NCBI RefSeq assembly: GCF_000237925.1
Contig: NC_031496.1
Span: 2,956,650-3,020,649 of the forward strand
Direction of reading: 5' to 3'
Length of the DNA stretch: 64,000 bases
DNA from: Schistosoma mansoni
Taxonomy: Eukaryota > Platyhelminthes > Trematoda > Strigeidida > Schistosomatidae
Part shown: positions 61,801 to 64,000 of the stretch, in pieces
How the letters are laid out: every line of letters begins with the position of its first letter
Numbering within the stretch: the stretch's first letter is position 1
The notes under the pieces: generated by a model
Told to the model about the DNA's origin: nothing
The model's input: only the letters and a program-made list of their open reading frames with translations
The model's database searches: none
Position numbers and translations under genes: made by a program

Positions 61801-62797
61801 AGATAGAAGAAACGAGAACGAGAACAGAGAATGATCTCTTTGAAACTGAAGGAACAATAAAGTCTGAGATGATTGATTGATATTTTACAAGTGAAGTATT
61901 CGCTGTACATTTCTCAGATTTTACTAAGACGTTCTGTAATTTTGTATTCAAATACATTCGATTATCCTCACTTGTGTACTCGTTCACTACATTTGGCATC
62001 GCTGACAACCAGGATTGGGCAAAGGTGCTATTCTGTGGACGCCGTTGTGAACCCGAAGCTAAGGTGCTAGTTGGAGCGGTCTGGTGCGAGAAGGTGGCGT
62101 CGAGTGCAGTGTTCCGACTGGACGTCGTTGGCTGTAGCGGGTGCTGTCGATGGGGAGGAGCGGCGGGACGTGCGGCTACTGGGCGGGCATCGGATGTAGG
62201 CGACTCGGCAATTCGCTGGAGCGCAGATGTCGGACGTCCCGGGTGCTAGGTGTACGTCGGATTTCATGGTCCGGCAGGTCAACAGAGCTATGGAGGTCAA
62301 CGCGCCGCAGACTCGACATTTCAGCGGAGAGCGTAGCACATACTGAAGAAAAAAAGAAAGTGGCATGGCGAGCGAAACCATCGCAAGAACGACTGCTATA
62401 AAGGAGGGGATGAGTGCGGTATGCGCTACTCATGTCGGTAGATATAAGTAATATGTATCATCAATCGAATAAGAAATAACTGGCTATTACTCAATAGCAA
62501 ACTTAATATCAAGAAAGGCAACATGTGACAAAATTGTCATCCCCTCATAATCGAATAATCATCAAAGTTTATAAAATGTAAAACAAATACCATGGTAACC
62601 AATGTTTACTAATATGGGATTTTTGTTTTTTTTCTTACCTTACGTGAATCTTCTACAAACTGTTGCATTTTATTTCTTATAGCATTACTTATATCTAAAT
62701 GTTTCAAAATTCTCTGATTGTGACGGTCAGTTAAAATAAGCGAGCTTTGTTTAGATTCTGTAGCATTGATCTTCTCCATAAGAGAATTTGCATAGAT
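55813..62797 (-). CDS. Coiled-coil protein, last three exons (partial; CEP83-like C-terminus?)
   Basis: Three minus-strand exons with good splice signals and matching phases: 62639-62797 (53 codons; acceptor TTTTATAG, donor AAG|GTAAGA), 59087-59187 (101 nt; acceptor ACCTTTAG, donor AAA|GTGAAA) and 55813-55951 (acceptor ATTATAG, stop TAG). Together they encode 132 residues, from IYANSLMEKINATESKQSS through LRIVLLKRKLNFFEYEMEKL and RQENNNLK to SISEYERVCMAYKDLYRRHQ and the end. The sequence is Lys/Glu/Leu-rich and heptad-like, as in coiled coils. The RRHxEY motif near the end recalls the C-terminus of the centriolar appendage protein CEP83/CCDC41; this is a weak, memory-based likeness. Upstream exons must lie beyond 62.8 kb. 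Introns of 3.1 and 3.5 kb are packed with mobile elements. Confidence 0.7.
56025..56340 (+). mobile_element. H-type SINE, full length, best-preserved tRNA-like head
   Basis: Head block (CAATTTCGTGGATTG, GAAGTTAGACATTA), A-box-like GGCTCAGTGGTCTAGTGG, B-box-like GGATTCTAATCCC, hammerhead segment, then GTAGTCTAACTTTGATTG. The tRNA-like part is a pol III promoter relic, not a tRNA gene. Confidence 0.82.
56257..56302 (+). ncRNA. Hammerhead ribozyme-like motif, best stem I (H-SINE class)
   Basis: Stem I GCACTG/CAGTGC (6 bp, perfect), core CTGAGGAG, stem II GTCCC/GGGAC (5 bp), GAAA, stem III AC/GT with AGCC loop, cleavage triplet GTC at 56294-56296. It differs from the CTGATGA consensus only at position 7 (U to G), a position known to tolerate change. 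All pieces of a type I hammerhead are present. Confidence 0.7.
56611..56648 (+). mobile_element. S-type SINE-like repeat, 3' tail only
   Basis: TTGTACCAATATTTATGTG followed by TTCAAATAAATAAATAA is the family's last ~38 nt. Confidence 0.7.
56655..56890 (-). mobile_element. H-type SINE with half of its ribozyme deleted
   Basis: Minus-strand H-SINE with 3' block, GGACGAAACGGCCGTCC, then a direct jump into the B-box area (TTCGAATCTCGC on the minus strand). The 5' half of the hammerhead, including CTGAGGAG, is missing. Confidence 0.78.
56950..57300 (+). mobile_element. Penelope-like terminus with inverted ends
   Basis: ATGGAGTTTTGTTCCTTGAG at the left is mirrored by GAGAACAAAACTCCAT at the right, with GCTGAATG/CATTCAGC continuing the inverted match. 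The right arm carries a hammerhead-like motif; the left arm lacks it. PLEs commonly have inverted terminal repeats and hammerheads there. No coding part is present. Confidence 0.55.
57221..57268 (+). ncRNA. Hammerhead-like motif (PLE class)
   Basis: Core CTGATGA at 57229-57235, stem II TCGTT/AACGA (5 bp) and GAAA at 57255-57258, then GCTC giving a minimal stem III and a CUC cleavage triplet. Stem I (TTCGTG with CCGTGAC) is weak in this copy. Confidence 0.5.
57404..58285 (+). repeat. Unknown repeat, related to the 17.3-kb insertion, with internal tandem duplication
   Basis: 57404-57628 is open (contains GEDKFGKFKTGYRLRIFQE) and resembles no family I can name. From ~57627 the sequence is related to the reverse of 17328-18014. 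Units starting at 57795 and 58042 (TTACTGTTC...CCCTATTCACAG) form a 247-bp tandem duplication with roughly 80% similarity by eye. Confidence 0.7.
58430..58905 (-). mobile_element. H-type SINE interrupted by a gap
   Basis: Left of the gap: 3' block and hammerhead half on the minus strand. Right of the gap: B-box (GGGATTCGAACCC), A-box region and 5' block, same orientation, so one element spans the gap. Confidence 0.8.
58589..58788. other. Assembly gap, 200 N
   Basis: Exactly 200 N, inside an inverted repeat. Confidence 0.95.
58906..59030 (+). mobile_element. H-type SINE, 5'-truncated, inverted relative to its neighbour
   Basis: Hammerhead segment and 3' block. 58925-59015 is a perfect 91-bp inverted copy of 58451-58541. 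Confidence 0.85.
58918..58963 (+). ncRNA. Hammerhead ribozyme-like motif (H-SINE class)
   Basis: Stem I GCACTG/CAGTGT (one G-U pair), core CTGAGGAG, stem II GTCC/GGAC, GAAA, stem III AC/GT with GGCC loop, cleavage triplet GTC. All elements are present. Confidence 0.68.
59262..59380 (-). mobile_element. H-type SINE, decayed
   Basis: Minus-strand B box (GGTCCCAAGTTCGAATCCC) and a hammerhead segment with lesions in stem I and II. Confidence 0.65.
59392..60286 (-). pseudogene. RTE 3' fragment with duplicated 3' UTR
   Basis: Same family as the 44.6-kb element: (GTCA)-type tail at 59392, 3' UTR, then RT C-terminal coding remnants (59700-60090) aligned with 44815-45230. At ~60090 it switches back into a second copy of the 3' UTR (60092-60286 repeats 59486-59690). 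Confidence 0.82.
60287..60654. other. Intronic stretch, nothing recognised
   Basis: Contains the AATCTCCACAAAAAACC phrase seen at H-SINE 3' ends. Otherwise unassigned. Confidence 0.4.
60655..60930 (+). mobile_element. H-type SINE, full length
   Basis: 5' block, A-box-like region, weak B box (GGGTTCTTGTCC), CTGAGGAG with stem II GTCC/GGAC, but the GAAA is mutated to AAAG, so its ribozyme should be dead. A further 3'-end scrap lies at 60975-61040. Confidence 0.8.
61041..61715. other. Intronic stretch with a GC-rich scrap
   Basis: 61240-61375 (CTGTACCCCCTCTGGGAGC, GCGACCCCATCCCGTAGAA) is GC-richer and looks like a repeat-derived fragment, possibly of a non-LTR 5' region; family not confirmed. 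Confidence 0.35.
61716..61991 (+). repeat. 5' LTR, 276 bp
   Basis: Begins TG and ends CA. AACAATAAAGT at ~61852 supplies a polyadenylation signal. Solo or partial copies lie at 26.7, 27.9 and 28.9 kb. Confidence 0.78.
62415..62484 (+). repeat. Truncated 3' LTR
   Basis: First ~70 nt of the LTR (GATATAAGTAATATGTATCA), then the match stops. Confidence 0.7.
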
Positions 62798-62883
62798 CTA
62801 TAAAATGAAGAGAATTGAATTGAAAGATCTCAATAAAAAGAAAGAAATCGTAGAGATAAACGTTTTAAACAAGCAAATATGGA

Positions 62884-63112
62884 TGGTGACTAGCAATGGA
62901 ATCCAGCTTGAAGCGCGTTTCGTCTTACTTGGGACTCATCAGATGGATGCAGCTGCATCTCAAAGTGGATATTCACTCTGAGACTCGAACCCAAAACCGT
63001 TTGCTTCAAACGCCTTCAAACTATCCAGTTAGCTACTGAGTGCTGATAATCACTTACTTGCGCAATAGGGTGAAGTTTGAATTCACTTGGTATTGTTTGT
63101 TTGAATCTTCTC
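62884..63112 (-). mobile_element. SM-alpha-like SINE copy 1
   Basis: Minus-strand order: A-box region near 63035 (AGCTAACTGGATAGTTTGAA), B box GGGTTCGAGTCTC, GAGTGAATATCC, GAGATGCAG, hammerhead segment, GGATTCCATTGC. Order and wording fit the published SM-alpha family with its pol III promoter and hammerhead. Confidence 0.78.
62895..62950 (-). ncRNA. SM-alpha hammerhead, core intact, cleavage region altered
   Basis: CTGATGAG and GAAAC are intact and stem I ATCCA/TGGAT can form. Where GTC is expected the copy has TTCAAG, and stem II has one mismatch. Confidence 0.6.
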
Positions 63113-63214
63113 ATTGATTTTTGGGAATGCGATTGATCAGTCTCTAATTGGCATATGTGCACACTGTGCGTATCGCCTCGGTATAGCCTTAATTCACAAG
63201 CATTATAAGCAAAG

Positions 63215-63446
63215 ATGGATAATGACTGGGAGTGGAATCAAGGACGCGCGTTTCGTCCTATTTGGGACTCGTCGGATGGATATACCTGCATCTCAAAGTG
63301 GATGTTCACTCTACGACTCGAACGCAGTACTGTTTGCCTCAAACGCCATCGCGTTATCAAGTTAGCTATTGAGTCCTGATAATCACTTGCTTGTGCAATG
63401 GGGTGAAGTTGAAATTCACTTGGTATTGTTGTTTACTTGAATCTTT
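63215..63446 (-). mobile_element. SM-alpha-like SINE copy 2
   Basis: Minus-strand: TTGATAACGCGATGGCGTTT, B box GCGTTCGAGTC, GAGTGAACATCC, hammerhead segment. It lies in tandem with copy 1, about 330 nt apart, and both share the flank TTCAAACTTCACCC or TTCAACTTCACCCC. Confidence 0.78.
63228..63285 (-). ncRNA. SM-alpha hammerhead, cleavage triplet intact, core altered
   Basis: GCGCGTC and stem II GTCC/GGAC are intact, but the core reads CCGACGAG and stem I has mismatches. Confidence 0.58.
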
Positions 63447-63736
63447 CCACTATTTATTAAAGATTAGTATCAATAACTGTATAAAGGTCCAAGTATTAGG
63501 CTACAAGACACACCTATTATTTAGATCAATAATACTAACTAACTAAACAAATCTTGATTTATGTATAGAATGATCATTGAATATACATTTGAATAATTAA
63601 GATCAAAGTAGACACAACTTTTCCTCTTATACAAAATAGTAGACAAACATTTCTGAACCAAGCTTATGTGCATATCGACAATAGGTAGTAAGATGAGGTT
63701 GAATAACTCACTAATAAGACCTATCACAGCGATACT

Positions 63737-63958
63737 TGACTCAATATATTGAGTTTGAGGACGACCTACGAGTGAACTTGAGGAAGATCTAAGAAGGTCA
63801 GTAAGAGCCGAAGATATTCCATCCAATTATCTTTTGGAAGAATATTCCAGAATCTCGACGTATATCATGTCTGTTGGACAAAGACTAAAATCCGATGTAT
63901 GCGGATTGGATGACTATAATGACGATTTCGCTTTTACTGAAAACTGTAAATACCTGAG
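63737..63958 (+). CDS. Possible exon fragment at window edge
   Basis: Open for ~70 codons with protein-like composition: TSELEEDLRRSVRAEDIPS, NYLLEEYSRISTYIMSVGQR, then an acidic GLDDYNDDF. No strong splice sites frame it, and an open minus-strand frame overlaps (63539-63826) with a GTGAGT donor near 63706 whose phase does not fit the coiled-coil gene. Strand and reality are uncertain. Confidence 0.25.
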
Positions 63959-64000
63959 AGTTTTGTACCATATTTAACACTGTTGTCACAACATTCTTTC

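Larger units (their letters stand above)
61716..62484 (+). mobile_element. Miniature LTR retrotransposon (TRIM-like), no coding capacity
   Basis: 5' LTR 61716-61991 (TGTGG...CTACA) and a truncated 3' LTR from 62415 (TGCGGTATGCGCTAC, to ~62484). Directly after the 5' LTR stands a primer-binding-site-like TTTGGCATCGCTGAC; directly before the 3' LTR a polypurine tract AAAGGAGGGGATGAG. The 423-nt internal part is strikingly GC- and CpG-rich and has no gag or pol motif. Confidence 0.75.

Noticed and set aside
63539-63826. Minus-strand frame as an upstream exon of the coiled-coil gene
   Set aside because: Its strong GTGAGT donor gives phase 1, while the 62.8-kb exon needs phase 0; the frame that would fit contains stops.

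Overview
Eukaryotic nuclear DNA of a blood fluke (Schistosoma sp.; the species cannot be told from this window). The evidence is AT-rich sequence with introns as short as 33 nt, a dense load of schistosome-type retroelements (RTE, CR1-like, Ty3/gypsy and Penelope-like), two copies resembling the SM-alpha SINE with its tRNA-like promoter and hammerhead ribozyme, and animal-type genes. About five host loci are embedded in repeats. Four N-gaps (323, 200, 200 and 200 nt) all touch repeats.

Layout. 1-7.7 kb: decayed repeats, including a Penelope-like element (PLE) with reverse transcriptase and GIY-YIG pieces on the minus strand. 7.8-9.5 kb: MEPCE/Bin3-type RNA methylphosphate capping enzyme, three exons, minus strand. 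10.2-11 kb: gypsy reverse-transcriptase remnant. 11.3-13.5 kb: a 220-bp inverted duplication (one mismatch) whose right arm is an exon of a small unknown minus-strand gene. 14.2-19 kb: two CR1-like elements, one split by a 687-bp insertion. 19.26-19.92 kb: NIP7 (179 aa, four exons), followed by a two-exon 56-aa candidate gene. 20.3-32 kb: no confident gene; SINEs, LTR fragments, an RTE fragment and a three-unit tandem repeat. 32.1-34.5 kb: broken gypsy element, minus strand. 38.4-41.9 kb: CR1-like fossil. 44.6-48.5 kb: near-complete RTE element with only three ORF lesions. 48.99-52.1 kb: WBP4/FBP21-type splicing factor, five exons. 55.8-62.8 kb: last three exons of a coiled-coil protein gene (C-terminus faintly CEP83-like), with introns full of SINEs, RTE pieces, a PLE terminus and a miniature LTR element. 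62.9-63.5 kb: two SM-alpha-like copies.

How the genes relate. The recognisable genes are housekeeping RNA factors: MEPCE caps 7SK-type small nuclear RNA, NIP7 acts in 60S ribosome assembly, and WBP4 is a spliceosomal B-complex protein. They do not form an operon and nothing suggests co-regulation. The most notable theme is self-cleaving RNA: three sequence classes of hammerhead-like motif occur here, in an H-type SINE (at least a dozen copies), in SM-alpha-like copies and at a PLE terminus. All exon models come from reading splice signals and phases by eye.
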